Source of the DNA: Nocardia wallacei
GTDB lineage: Bacteria; Actinomycetota; Actinomycetes; Mycobacteriales; Mycobacteriaceae
Assembly (NCBI RefSeq): GCF_014466955.1
Contig: NZ_AP023396.1
Span: 4,774,001-4,838,000 of the forward strand
Length of the DNA: 64,000 nucleotides
Direction of reading: 5' to 3'
This document shows, piece after piece, positions 8,771-16,869 of this stretch. Under the pieces are notes generated by a model. It was not told where the DNA came from. It saw only the letters and a program-made list of their open reading frames with translations, and made no database searches. Every line of letters starts with the position of its first letter. Within the stretch, counting starts at the first letter, position 1. The translations under genes were made by a program, and so were the position numbers.

Positions 8771-8934
8771 GGACGACGGACATGGGCACCCTCAGGCCGA
8801 CACGCTGAACTGAAGACAGCGGACATGAGCACCCTCCGGCCGACACGGTGAACCGAAGACAGCGGACACGGACGCTGTCAGGCAGCCACGGTGAACTGAG
8901 GACGGCGCGCTCGGGCACTGTCAGGCAGCGGAGA
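8763..8934. repeat. Four tandem copies of a 43-bp repeat at the 3' ends of two convergent genes
   Basis: Copies start at 8763, 8806, 8849 and 8892, each beginning TGAACTGA or TGAACCGA. The first two copies agree at 37 of 43 positions; copies 3 and 4 share CTGTCAGGCAG. Copy 1 contains the thrE stop codon and copy 4 runs into the last codons of the TetR gene. The unit is not a multiple of three and no hairpin with a T-run was seen. Confidence 0.85.
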
Positions 8935-9646
8935 GGCCGATGGTGCGGGCCAGGTCGGCGAGGGTGGCGTCGAAGAGAGCGTCCGAATCGCGGACGGGGA
9001 TGGGGTAGTTGCCGAAGACCTCGAGGGTCACGTGGCCGTAGAGGCGGGCCCAGAACGTGATCATGAGGTAGGTGACGCCGAGGTCGAGTTTCTCGGCGGG
9101 GAACTTCTGGCCCGATTCGGCCAGTACCGCGAGCAGTTCGGTCTGGAAGCCGATCAGATCCTCGCGCAGCGCGTCGGGGATGACATCGGTTGCGGGCGTG
9201 ACGATGTCGTAGGTGGTGAGCAGCCGCCCGGCCGCCTGCAGGAAGATGCGGCCGAACGGCTCGTCGAATTGCCGCAGGGCGCTGGGCACATCACCGGTGG
9301 GCGAGGCGAACACCAGGGTGAACTCCCTGGCGTGCGCCAGTGCCCAGTGCCGGAAGCCCTTGCAGATAGCGAACAATTGCACCACCCCGTCGTCGGGCAG
9401 CGCCGCCACCTGGGTGGCGAGCTCGGCGGCGAGGTCGGCGCAGATGTCGCTGCGCAGGGCCGCGACCAGATCGTCGCGCGAGGAGTAGTACCGGTACAGC
9501 GCGGGCGCGGTGATACCCAGATCGCGCGCGATGGCGCGCAGGGTCACCGCCTCCGGACCTTGTTCCACCAGCAGCGTTCTGGCCACCCGCCGGATGTCGG
9601 CGTCGCTCACCGCGGGCATCCGTCCCCGGCGTGCGGGTTGCTTCAT
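8921..9646 (-). CDS. TetR-family transcriptional regulator (WHG-type C-terminal domain)
   Basis: 241 residues. The N-terminal helix-turn-helix spans about residues 16-60 (VTLRAIARDLGITAPALYRYYSS). The ligand domain resembles the TetR_C WHG group, with FRHWALAHAREFTLVF. The ATG 9646 is followed upstream on the same strand by the CYP125-type P450 gene 62 bp away, so the two may form one transcript and the regulator may control P450 expression. It does not look like KstR itself, whose sequence I recall as different. The last codons lie in the 43-bp repeat, so the C-terminus may have been altered by repeat expansion. Confidence 0.85.
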   Translation of the reverse strand: MKQPARRGRMPAVSDADIRRVARTLLVEQGPEAVTLRAIARDLGITAPALYRYYSSRDDLVAALRSDICADLAAELATQVAALPDDGVVQLFAICKGFRHWALAHAREFTLVFASPTGDVPSALRQFDEPFGRIFLQAAGRLLTTYDIVTPATDVIPDALREDLIGFQTELLAVLAESGQKFPAEKLDLGVTYLMITFWARLYGHVTLEVFGNYPIPVRDSDALFDATLADLARTIGLSAA

Positions 9647-9708
9647 GTCCTACCCCTCGACGAATGCTGGGGCCCGGCACGGCGATCGCCGCGTCCGGGC
9701 CCGGCCGG

Positions 9709-10935
9709 TCATTCGTACGCGACCTGCCAGCTCTTGATTCCGTTCAACCAGCCCGAGCGTAGCCGCACCGGCTCGGAAAGCTCACGCAGGTTGGGCATCA
9801 CGTCGGCGATCGCGTTGAAGATCAGGTCCAGCTGCAACCGCGCCAGGTTGGCTCCGACGCAGTAGTGCGTGCCGGTCCCGCCGAATCCCACGTGCGGGTT
9901 GGGGTTTCGCAGCACGTTGAACTCGAACGGCTTGTCGAAGTGATCCTCGTCGAAGTTGGCCGAGGCGTAGAACAGCCCCACCCGCTGGCCCTTCTTGATC
10001 GCCTGGCCGCCGATCTCGGTGTCCTGCAGGGTGGTTCGCTGGAACGCGATGACGGGGGTGGCCCACCGCACGATCTCGTCCGGCGCGGTACGCGGCCGCT
10101 CGGCCTTGTACAGTTCCCACTGTTCGGGGAAGTCGATGAACGCCTTCATACCGTGCGTGGTGGCGTTGCGGGTGGTCTCGTTACCGGCGACCGCCAGCAG
10201 GATGACGAACCACGCGAACTCCTCCGAGCCCAGCGCTTCTCCGTCGACATCGGCGGTGACGAGCTGGCTGACGATGTCGTCGGCCGGGCACTTGCGGCGC
10301 TCCTCGGACAGGTTCCAGGCGTAACCCATCACCTCGGCGTTGGCCATCCGGTACGTGTCCTGGTACTGCGGATCGTCGTAGCCCATCATCTGGTTGGACC
10401 AGTCGAACAGCTTGCCGCGGTCCTCCTGTGGCACCCCGAGCAGTTCGGCGATCGCCTGCAGCGGCAGCTCGGAAGCCACCTGCTGGACGAAGTCGCCACC
10501 GCCGGTCTTCTTGGCCTCGTGGACAATTCGCTCGGCCCGCTCGACCAGCGCCTCGCGCAGCGTCTGCACTGCGCGCGGGGTGAAACCGCGGGAGATGATC
10601 CGCCGCAGCTTGTCGTGCGCGGGCGGATCGGTGTTCACCAGCATCGCGCGCTGGATCTCGATCTCCTCGCGGGTGATGTCGCCGTTGAAGCGGATCACTG
10701 CGGTGTTCTCGTGGGTGGAGTACACCTCGGAGTTCTTGGAGATCTCCTTGATGTGGTCGAGCTTGCTGACGACCCAGTAGCCGCCGTCGTCGAAGCCGCT
10801 GACACCGGCGGGCTGGTCCACCCACCAGACGGGCGCGGCGCGGCGCAACTCGGCCCACTCCTCCACGGGCAGGCGCGTGGACAGCAGGTCAGGGTCGGTG
10901 AAGTCGAAGTCGTGCGAGATGGACGGGGCTGACAC
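9709..10935 (-). CDS. cyp125: Cytochrome P450, CYP125 family (steroid C26-monooxygenase)
   Basis: 408-residue soluble P450. It contains the I-helix AGNETTRN, the ExxR motif in DEIVRWATPV and the heme-thiolate loop FGGTGTHYCVGANLARL. Several stretches (ISRGFTPRAV, LPLQAIAELLGVPQEDRGKLF, RLRSGWLNGIK) match M. tuberculosis CYP125A1 as I remember it, so oxidation of the sterol side chain at C26/C27 is expected. The GTG at 10935 is chosen over 10974 because AAAGGAGG sits 4 bp before it. A perfect KstR-type operator abuts the ribosome binding site. The cholesterol uptake and ring-degradation genes are not nearby. Confidence 0.9.
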   Translation of the reverse strand: MSAPSISHDFDFTDPDLLSTRLPVEEWAELRRAAPVWWVDQPAGVSGFDDGGYWVVSKLDHIKEISKNSEVYSTHENTAVIRFNGDITREEIEIQRAMLVNTDPPAHDKLRRIISRGFTPRAVQTLREALVERAERIVHEAKKTGGGDFVQQVASELPLQAIAELLGVPQEDRGKLFDWSNQMMGYDDPQYQDTYRMANAEVMGYAWNLSEERRKCPADDIVSQLVTADVDGEALGSEEFAWFVILLAVAGNETTRNATTHGMKAFIDFPEQWELYKAERPRTAPDEIVRWATPVIAFQRTTLQDTEIGGQAIKKGQRVGLFYASANFDEDHFDKPFEFNVLRNPNPHVGFGGTGTHYCVGANLARLQLDLIFNAIADVMPNLRELSEPVRLRSGWLNGIKSWQVAYE

Positions 10936-10946
10936 GGTACCTCCTT

Positions 10947-10960
10947 TGGAACACGTTCCA
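10947..10960. promoter_or_regulatory. KstR-type operator upstream of cyp125
   Basis: TGGAACACGTTCCA is a perfect inverted repeat and matches the published KstR motif TnnAACnnGTTnnA at every fixed position. Its end overlaps the extended Shine-Dalgarno of the P450 gene by three bases, so bound repressor would block the transcript start or leader. Confidence 0.78.
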
Positions 10961-10988
10961 CAGGAGTGAACCACACCACACTCGTTTT

Positions 10989-11017
10989 GTGAACACCCTT
11001 TACTAAATGATGTTCAC
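10989..11017. promoter_or_regulatory. Inverted repeat GTGAACA-N15-TGTTCAC in the cyp125 upstream region
   Basis: Perfect 7-bp arms (10989-10995 and 11011-11017) flank an AT-richer stretch about 50 bp upstream of the P450 start. It could be the operator of the neighbouring TetR protein or part of the promoter. This is inferred from position only. Confidence 0.35.
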
Positions 11018-11065
11018 TCAGGGTCCCGATCGATCACCGCACCGACGCGGCGGCGGCCGCGGGCT

Positions 11066-11635
11066 TCAGCCGTGGAACGGGTCGGCTACCGCGCCCGGCA
11101 ACCAGGAATTGCCGGGGCGGGTCCAGCCGCGCTCCTTGATCATCCTGCGGGCCGCGCGCTGGTTGCGCCCGATGAGGCGCGATAGATAGAGCCGACCGGC
11201 GAGGTGGTCGGTCTCGTGCTGGAGGCAGCGGGCCAGATACCCGGTGCCCGCCACGGTGACCGGCTGCCCCTCCACGTCGACACCGGTGACTTTGGCCCAG
11301 TGCGCGCGGCCCGTCGGGAACCATTCACCCGGCACCGACAGGCAGCCCTCCCCGTCGTTTTCCGGGTCGGGCATCGTCTCGGGGACATCCGAGGTCTCCA
11401 GCACCGGATTGACCACGTAACCGCGCTGCCGCACGCCGCGGTCGATCAGGTCGTAGACGAACACCGCGCGGGGATCGCCGATCTGATTGGCGGCCAGGCC
11501 CGCGCCGTTCGCGGCGGTGTTCGTCTCGAACAACGTGTCGACGAACGCGGCCAGTTCGGCGCCGAACTCGGTGACGGGAACGGCCGGAGTGGTGAGCCGG
11601 GGGTCGCCGGCGATGAGAATCGGTCGTACAGCCAT
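11066..11635 (-). CDS. def: Peptide deformylase
   Basis: Metalloenzyme that removes the formyl group from nascent N-terminal methionine. All three motifs are present: [10 protein letters not shown] (motif 1), EGCLSVPG (motif 2, metal-binding Cys) and HETDHLAG (motif 3, two metal His and catalytic Glu). The length of 189 residues from the ATG at 11635 is normal. The annotated open frame can start at a TTG at 11653, but that codon lies inside the palindrome shared with padR, so the ATG is preferred. It is divergent from padR with 46 bp between starts. Confidence 0.92.
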   Translation of the reverse strand: MAVRPILIAGDPRLTTPAVPVTEFGAELAAFVDTLFETNTAANGAGLAANQIGDPRAVFVYDLIDRGVRQRGYVVNPVLETSDVPETMPDPENDGEGCLSVPGEWFPTGRAHWAKVTGVDVEGQPVTVAGTGYLARCLQHETDHLAGRLYLSRLIGRNQRAARRMIKERGWTRPGNSWLPGAVADPFHG

Positions 11636-11643
11636 GTCCGCGA

Positions 11644-11665
11644 GACTACTCAAATGCGAGTAGTC
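11644..11665. promoter_or_regulatory. Palindromic operator between def and padR
   Basis: GACTACTC-AAATGC-GAGTAGTC: perfect 8-bp arms, 6-bp spacer. It lies 17 bp before the padR GTG and 9 bp before the def ATG. Autoregulation by the PadR protein is the simplest reading. Confidence 0.55.
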
Positions 11666-11681
11666 GTGTCAGACTTACAGG

Positions 11682-12227
11682 GTGAACGAGACCCGGTTGT
11701 TCGTCCTCGCCGCGCTGGCCAAGCGCGGCCCCATGCACGGCCACCAGCTGCGCCGCGACGCCCGGCTGGACCGCGCCGACCTGTGGTCGCGGGTGAAGCC
11801 GGGCTCGCTGTACGGTGCGCTGCACCGAATGAGCGACGAGGGCCTGATCCGGCCGCTGCGCACCGAACAGCCCGGCGCCCTGCCCGCCCGTACGGTCTAC
11901 GAGATCACCGAGGAGGGCCTGCGCGAACTACGGGCGCTGCGCGACGAAGCCCTCACCGACGTCGCCATCCGGCCCGACCCGGTGGATCTCGCGCTGGCCG
12001 TCAGCACCGACCTCGATCCGGAGTTGTTGCGCGGCTACCTCACCGACCGCATCGCCACGCTGCGGGCGCATCTCGTGCGGATCGAGCACCAGCTCGAGCG
12101 GCGCTGGCCGGACCAGGGCGCGGTGGACGATCTCGTCGTCGACCATGCCAGGATGCGCATCCAGGCCGAGATCGATTGGCACGAAAAGGTTTTCGCCGAC
12201 GTCGACAAGCTCGACGCCCGCGACTGA
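11682..12227 (+). CDS. PadR-family transcriptional regulator
   Basis: 181 residues. The winged-helix domain (residues 1-80) shows the family pattern: LAALAKRGPMHGHQL, then VKPGSLYGALHRMSDEGLI and ARTVYEITEEG. The C-terminal Vir-type domain is helical and probably dimerises. It starts at GTG 11682, close to the palindrome at 11644-11665, so it probably represses itself and perhaps the divergent deformylase gene. No efflux or detoxification partner of the usual PadR type is adjacent. Confidence 0.88.
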   Translation: MNETRLFVLAALAKRGPMHGHQLRRDARLDRADLWSRVKPGSLYGALHRMSDEGLIRPLRTEQPGALPARTVYEITEEGLRELRALRDEALTDVAIRPDPVDLALAVSTDLDPELLRGYLTDRIATLRAHLVRIEHQLERRWPDQGAVDDLVVDHARMRIQAEIDWHEKVFADVDKLDARD

Positions 12228-12333
12228 TCCTCCCGGAATCGGGAATCGGCGCGCACTCCGGACATACGGGACGGTACGGTGAGCGGTCGGCCTGCCGCCC
12301 CGGTGGGCCAGGTTTCCGTGGAGGGGAATCGTC

Positions 12334-13002
12334 TTGAACGTCAATCAACCGCCGCCGCAAGGGTTTCCGCCGCCCGGCCAGTTCGCCCCGCCGCCTCAGC
12401 AGCAGGGGACGAACGGTTTCGCGATCGCCGCGCTGATCACGGGCATCCTGGGCGGTGTCTGCGGTTTGGCGATCGTCTTCGGCATCATCGCCCTGGTACA
12501 GATCAACAAGACCGGCCAGCGCGGCCGCGGCTTCGCGATCGCGGGCCTGGTGCTCACTGCGGTGTGGATCGGTCTCGGGGTGATCGGCGCCGTCGCCGGG
12601 ATCGCCAACAGCCCGCGGGATTCCTCGGGCGAGATCACCAGCAGCGGATCGGAATCGGTGACCCGGCTGCGCGCGGGCGACTGTGTCGGCGGCATCGAGG
12701 ACGGCAAACGCCTCACCGAGATCTCCGTCTCACCCTGCGCGCAAGCCCACGACGGCGAGGTCATCAGCCAATTCGACCTCCCGAAGGGCGCCTTCCCCGG
12801 CGAGCCGGCCGTCGCCAAGGAAGCCGAGATCCGCTGCACCGGCGACATCCAGCGGGCCCTCGCCACCAGCCCCATGCTCGACCGACTCCAAATCTCCTAC
12901 CTCTACCCCGACAACAAGAAGGACTGGGACCGCGACCGCGGCATCACCTGCCTCGTCTTCGAAGCCTCCGGCGCCAAACTCACCGGCAGCGTCCCCCGCT
13001 GA
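12334..13002 (+). CDS. DUF4190-type membrane protein with septum-formation-like C-terminal domain
   Basis: 222 residues in four parts: a proline/glutamine-rich cytoplasmic N-terminus (1-27), two transmembrane helices (about 29-55 and 65-90) separated by the short charged loop QINKTGQRGRG, and an extracytoplasmic domain from about 95 onward with three conserved cysteines (in RAGDCVGG, SPCAQAHDGEV and EIRCTGD). DUF4190 plus this cysteine-containing module is common in actinobacteria and is sometimes named for septum formation, but no function is proven. The TTG start at 12334 is supported by GGAGGGG 8 bp upstream. Confidence 0.72.
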   Translation: MNVNQPPPQGFPPPGQFAPPPQQQGTNGFAIAALITGILGGVCGLAIVFGIIALVQINKTGQRGRGFAIAGLVLTAVWIGLGVIGAVAGIANSPRDSSGEITSSGSESVTRLRAGDCVGGIEDGKRLTEISVSPCAQAHDGEVISQFDLPKGAFPGEPAVAKEAEIRCTGDIQRALATSPMLDRLQISYLYPDNKKDWDRDRGITCLVFEASGAKLTGSVPR

Positions 13003-13044
13003 AAAGCCGTCCACCCGGGCGAACAACCGTCCACCCGGGTGGAC

Positions 13045-14526
13045 TCAGCACTGCTCGCGAGGCGGGAGCTCGTGACCGTCACACGGGCGATTGCGATAGG
13101 TGCCGACGAAGTCGATGAATCGCTGGACATCGGAGAAGTTCGAGGCGATGCCGAGCGAAACACGAATCGCGCCACCGCTGGGCAGGCCGATCGCCGCGAC
13201 GTACTCGTCGATGGTGCGTACCTGTCGTCCGGCCATGCGGCGCAATGCCGTTCGATCGAGTCCGAAAGCGGCCTCACCCGAGCCGGGATTGCAGAAGCAG
13301 CCCGTCCGGAGCGACAGGCCCGCCGCCGAAGATTCGCGGGCGACCAGACGTTCGTCTACGACGGCCCCGGCGGGATCGAGAATGTTCAATGCCACTGTCG
13401 CACCGCGGCCGACCATCGTGCGCGGACCATAGATGCGCACCAGCGGCATACCGTTGTCGTGCTCCAGCGCCGCCAGCCGGTCCAGCAGCCATCCGGTCAA
13501 GCACCGGGTGCGCTGACGGATGACATCCATGCCGATACCGCGCACCCAATCGATACCGTGCTCCACGTCGGGCACCGCCAGGAAATTCGCGGTGCCGTCT
13601 TCGAATGCCGTACCACCGGGCGCCATGGTGTGCCAGCCGCCCCGCACGCTGACCGCGCGGATACTGCCGCCCGCGAACCAGGGCCGGCGCAGCCGGGCCA
13701 AGGCGTCGCGCCGGGCGATCAGGCAGCCGACGCCTGTCGGATATCCGAATACCTTGTACCAACTCACCGGAACGAAGTCCGCGGGGACCGCCTCGAGATC
13801 GAGTGTGTTGGCGGGCACGTATGCCGCCGCGTCCAGCAGCACATCGAATCCGTATTCGTGCGCGAGTTCAACCCATTCCAGGGGGTGCTGGACGCCGCTG
13901 AAGTTGCTCTGCGCCGGATAGGCGAACAATCCGCGTCGCCGCGTCCCGCGTGTGGCTGTGGCGGCACATATTTCCCGGAGCGATCTGCGACTCAGTGCCG
14001 CGCGGACGGACTGCTCGCTCACCCGGAGTTCGGTCCCGGTGATATAGACGTATTCGGTGCGGGCGTGCTTCGCGGCCGCGAATGCTCTCAACCCGTTGAC
14101 CGAGTTGTGGTTGTCGGCGGTGAGCACGAGTGCGGTCGACCGATCGAACGGATATGCCTCACCGACCAATCGGCAGGCGGCCGTGGCGTTGGCCGTGAAA
14201 ATTACCGCATACTTCTCCGGTGCCGCGTTGAAGTAGGCGTATACGGCAGCCCGCGCGGCCTCTACACGAGCCGTCGCAGCCAGTGACGTGGGGTTGTCCG
14301 AATGCGGATTGCCGTAACAGCCCGCAGTGACCCATTCGTCGTGCGCGCGATGCTGGGCCGTGGCCGCGAGTCCGGCGCCGGTGTAGTCGAGATAGACTTG
14401 CCGCTGCTCATCGAGATACGCGTACTCGGTATCACGCAGCTCATCGAGTACGGTTGTTTCGCCATACTCCGGATATTCGGCCAGAAATGCCGTCGCATCG
14501 ATCGTGCGCGCTCCGCTGCTGTTCAC
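13045..14526 (-). CDS. Aminotransferase class V-fold PLP enzyme, MoCo-sulfurase-like, without MOSC domain
   Basis: 493-residue PLP enzyme. The PLP lysine is Lys258 in SWYKVFGYPTGVG, the pyridine-binding Asp is Asp232, and the stacking segment is TADNHNS (137-142). A second motif, TGCFCNPGS near residue 413, carries the likely catalytic cysteine. Both motifs are those of eukaryotic molybdenum cofactor sulfurases rather than IscS/SufS, but the C-terminal MOSC domain is absent. It may mobilise cysteine sulfur for an unknown acceptor. The GTG at 14526 has AAAAGGG upstream. It stands alone between a low-content spacer and the DUF4190 gene; a radical-SAM or MoCo gene was not seen nearby. Confidence 0.7.
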   Translation of the reverse strand: MNSSGARTIDATAFLAEYPEYGETTVLDELRDTEYAYLDEQRQVYLDYTGAGLAATAQHRAHDEWVTAGCYGNPHSDNPTSLAATARVEAARAAVYAYFNAAPEKYAVIFTANATAACRLVGEAYPFDRSTALVLTADNHNSVNGLRAFAAAKHARTEYVYITGTELRVSEQSVRAALSRRSLREICAATATRGTRRRGLFAYPAQSNFSGVQHPLEWVELAHEYGFDVLLDAAAYVPANTLDLEAVPADFVPVSWYKVFGYPTGVGCLIARRDALARLRRPWFAGGSIRAVSVRGGWHTMAPGGTAFEDGTANFLAVPDVEHGIDWVRGIGMDVIRQRTRCLTGWLLDRLAALEHDNGMPLVRIYGPRTMVGRGATVALNILDPAGAVVDERLVARESSAAGLSLRTGCFCNPGSGEAAFGLDRTALRRMAGRQVRTIDEYVAAIGLPSGGAIRVSLGIASNFSDVQRFIDFVGTYRNRPCDGHELPPREQC

Positions 14527-14965
14527 GGGTCAACCCTTTTCTGCGAGAGACGAGTTCGGGTCGGCTGCCGAATCTCGAGCCGCACGATCGAACTGCCCGT
14601 ATGTTAGGCCGCACCACCGCCGCGGTCGCATCGCCGACCTTCCCTGCGCGGGGAACGACGCGACGCGGAGACCACGCGGACCGGCAGCTCACTCCACCGG
14701 TCGAACCGGACAACACCTGCGAGATCTGCCGGCCGGGCTACCGGCCCCGGTGCGTGCGCGCCGTGCCGATGGTATCGATCGGCACCCAGGCCGAGCGCGC
14801 CCGAATCCCGCTTCATCGGGACTCTGGTGAGCCGTCACCGGAGCAGATCCGGCACCTGCCACCTCCGACGTGCTCGGCACCGCCGCCGGCGGCTACCGCG
14901 CCATGGACCAGAGGCGCGCAACGACGGTCCTGCTCACGGTGTTACCGCGTCGTTCGGATGCCGAT
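14527..14965. other. Intergenic stretch without a convincing gene
   Basis: 439 bp between the PLP enzyme start and the stop of the unknown 106-residue gene. Frames on both strands are arginine-rich shadows. A GC hairpin (CCGGCC..GGCCCCGG, about 14730-14752) is the only visible structure. Confidence 0.55.
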
Positions 14966-15286
14966 TCACACTCGGAAAATCGGCCCACCGGAGTGCGGAC
15001 TCGACGCCCACCGAGCGAAACTCAGTCGCGGGCATACCGTTTCGATGTCCGCCACACCCATCACCGCATTCAACGTCCTGACATCGAAATGCTCTGGGTG
15101 CGGTGCGATCACCACCTCCGCGCCCACCGCCCGCACCTGATCGGCGAGCGGGAGGCGACTGCATTCCGGCGCCCACACCAGCACATAACCGAGCCGCTGC
15201 GCCAACCGCCGCACCTGCGCCATATCCCATTCCAGCGCAGGAGATTCCGGATGCACCCAACCCAATGCGACAGGGACGGTGGACAT
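14966..15286 (-). CDS. Unknown 106-residue protein, resolvase-fold-like
   Basis: I recognise the general type (actinobacterial hypothetical beginning VALGWVHPESPALEWDM) but no function. The order of strands and helices, and the phrases VLVWAPECSRLPLADQVRAV and EVVIAPHPEHF, recall the small catalytic fold of serine recombinases, yet the N-terminal catalytic serine region is missing, so DNA cleavage is not expected. Its ATG (15286) overlaps the stop of the upstream mini-membrane gene as TGATG, indicating translational coupling. The pair is divergent from an XRE regulator, which suggests a small regulated unit. Confidence 0.6.
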   Translation of the reverse strand: MSTVPVALGWVHPESPALEWDMAQVRRLAQRLGYVLVWAPECSRLPLADQVRAVGAEVVIAPHPEHFDVRTLNAVMGVADIETVCPRLSFARWASSPHSGGPIFRV

Positions 15287-15405
15287 CACAGCCTGCTCTC
15301 ACGATCGGAACGCCGCTCACCACGTAGCGGCAGCCGGACCAACGCCACGGTCAGCGAAACCAACCCCGAGACAAGCAGCAGCAGAAGCCAACCCGCGCCG
15401 CTCAT
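15286..15405 (-). CDS. 39-residue single-pass membrane peptide
   Basis: Very short gene: ATG at 15405 with AAGGGG 8 bp upstream. The product is MSGAGWLLLLLVSGLVSL followed by a basic tail with GERRSDRES, that is one transmembrane helix (residues 5-27) and a charged cytoplasmic end. The stop codon shares a base with the next gene's start (TGATG). No homologue function is known to me. Its placement before a soluble partner and opposite an XRE regulator makes chance unlikely. Confidence 0.55.
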   Translation of the reverse strand: MSGAGWLLLLLVSGLVSLTVALVRLPLRGERRSDRESRL

Positions 15406-15616
15406 CGCTCGACCCCTTCCGAAAATCCCCGCATAACTCCCCTGCCTCCGCCAGTTGGAAGCACCACCGCCGGGGAGCCGCGAAGCCAAGGAGTCGGCTA
15501 CCACCCGGCGATGGGGCTACACAACAATCGCGCTGATCAGCACCGCGGAGGGACAGCTCGGGGACAGAACGCAACGTCCTCCGACGACCGCCGGCTGTCG
15601 GGGCTACCCTCGACCT

Positions 15617-16792
15617 ATGGGCCAGCATGTGGGGCAGGCCATTGCCTCGGAGCGGAAGATCGCGGGCTTGAGTCAGCTGCAGCTGGCCGGGCGTGCGCAG
15701 TACAGCCTGAGCATGGTCAAGGCGGTCGAACAGGGGCGTGAGGTCGCCTCGCCGGGGTTTGTCGCGGCGGTGGCGAAGGCGCTCGGTGTGGATCCGGACC
15801 GGCTGCAGGGCACGCCATATGTCGAGTCGCTCGAGGAAGACGGACCGCTCGAAGGGTTGAGTGAACTGCGTGCGGTCATGGCCGAAGGTACCTATGTCCA
15901 GCCGCTCGAAGCACCAGCCCAGGCGCGGTTGGTGGATCAGCTCGCCGTCGTGGAATCGGCCCTGCGCGACGACAAGACGCGTCGCGCGCTGGCAATGCTG
16001 CCCACATTGATCCGGCAGTTGCACGGTGCCGCGCAGACATTCTCCGGCAGTGAGCGCGTTCGCGCGTACGAGATGCTCTGCGCCGCTTATATAGCCGCCG
16101 AGGGCGCGTGTTGCCGGTTGGGTTACTCCGCGCTGACAGCCCTGGTACTCGATCGATTGGATTGGGCCGCCGCGCACACCGATGATCCCGGTTATGCGGT
16201 ACGTAGTCTGATGAAGCGGTCCAGGTTGCTGATGTCGCACGGGTCCACCGACGTAGCCATCGCGCTGGTCGACCGAGGGCTGGACCTCGTACCCGGGGAG
16301 AGCGAGAACGAGCGCGTGCTCCGAGGTTACGGGCACCTGCGCGGCGCGATCGTGGCGGCTCGCGGCCGACGGCTGGATCTCGCACAGGACCACATCGCGG
16401 CGGCGCGCCGGATCGCGAAGCCGATGAGTCGCGAAAGCGACCTCTACACAACCGATTTCGGGCCCGGCAACGTCGAAATCCACGCCTGCGCGGTAGAACT
16501 CGAGGCGGGAGATCCTGGCAAGGCGGCCACCCACGGCGCGACACTTCGCCTGCCCGCCGACATGGCCGCGCCGCGTGCCGGGCACCATTGGCAGGACAAC
16601 GCGCGCGCGTGGCTGATGGCGGGCAAGCCGGACAAGGCCCTGCTCGCACTGAACAAGGCCCGCCTCGTCGCACCACAGCAAACCCGCCTGCATCCCTCGG
16701 TCCGGGAGACGCTGCACGGTATCGCGTCGACGCAGCGGCGACAGCGGGACAGCCTGCTGGGCTTCGCATCCTGGCTGGGTACGTCGCTGTAG
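15617..16792 (+). CDS. XRE-family regulator with C-terminal TPR-like domain
   Basis: 392 residues. The helix-turn-helix at residues 5-65 reads IASERKIAGLSQLQLAGRAQYSLSMV, and the remaining 300 residues are helical repeats (AYIAAEGACCRLGYSALT, SRLLMSHGSTDVAIALVDRG) of the type found in streptomycete and nocardial XRE-TPR regulators. The open frame extends upstream to 15455, but the ATG at 15617 begins the conserved domain. The 211 bp to the divergent mini-membrane gene holds the shared promoters. A bidirectional terminator follows at 16804-16842. The effector is unknown. Confidence 0.82.
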   Translation: MGQHVGQAIASERKIAGLSQLQLAGRAQYSLSMVKAVEQGREVASPGFVAAVAKALGVDPDRLQGTPYVESLEEDGPLEGLSELRAVMAEGTYVQPLEAPAQARLVDQLAVVESALRDDKTRRALAMLPTLIRQLHGAAQTFSGSERVRAYEMLCAAYIAAEGACCRLGYSALTALVLDRLDWAAAHTDDPGYAVRSLMKRSRLLMSHGSTDVAIALVDRGLDLVPGESENERVLRGYGHLRGAIVAARGRRLDLAQDHIAAARRIAKPMSRESDLYTTDFGPGNVEIHACAVELEAGDPGKAATHGATLRLPADMAAPRAGHHWQDNARAWLMAGKPDKALLALNKARLVAPQQTRLHPSVRETLHGIASTQRRQRDSLLGFASWLGTSL

Positions 16793-16803
16793 ACGTCAGT
16801 GAT

Positions 16804-16842
16804 CCGAGGGTGCCCGGCCAAGCTGCGGTCGGGCACCCTCGG
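16804..16842. terminator. Bidirectional hairpin terminator between XRE and AhpD-like genes
   Basis: CCGAGGGTGCCCG (16804-16816) pairs perfectly with CGGGCACCCTCGG (16830-16842) over a 13-nt loop. It sits between two convergent stops (16792 and 16870). Confidence 0.82.
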
Positions 16843-16869
16843 GAATCGGTTCGTACTCGTAGACCCGAT

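Noticed and set aside
10936..11065. Second KstR box or further regulators between cyp125 and def
   Set aside because: Only one sequence fits TnnAACnnGTTnnA. The GTGAACA/TGTTCAC repeat has the wrong layout for KstR.
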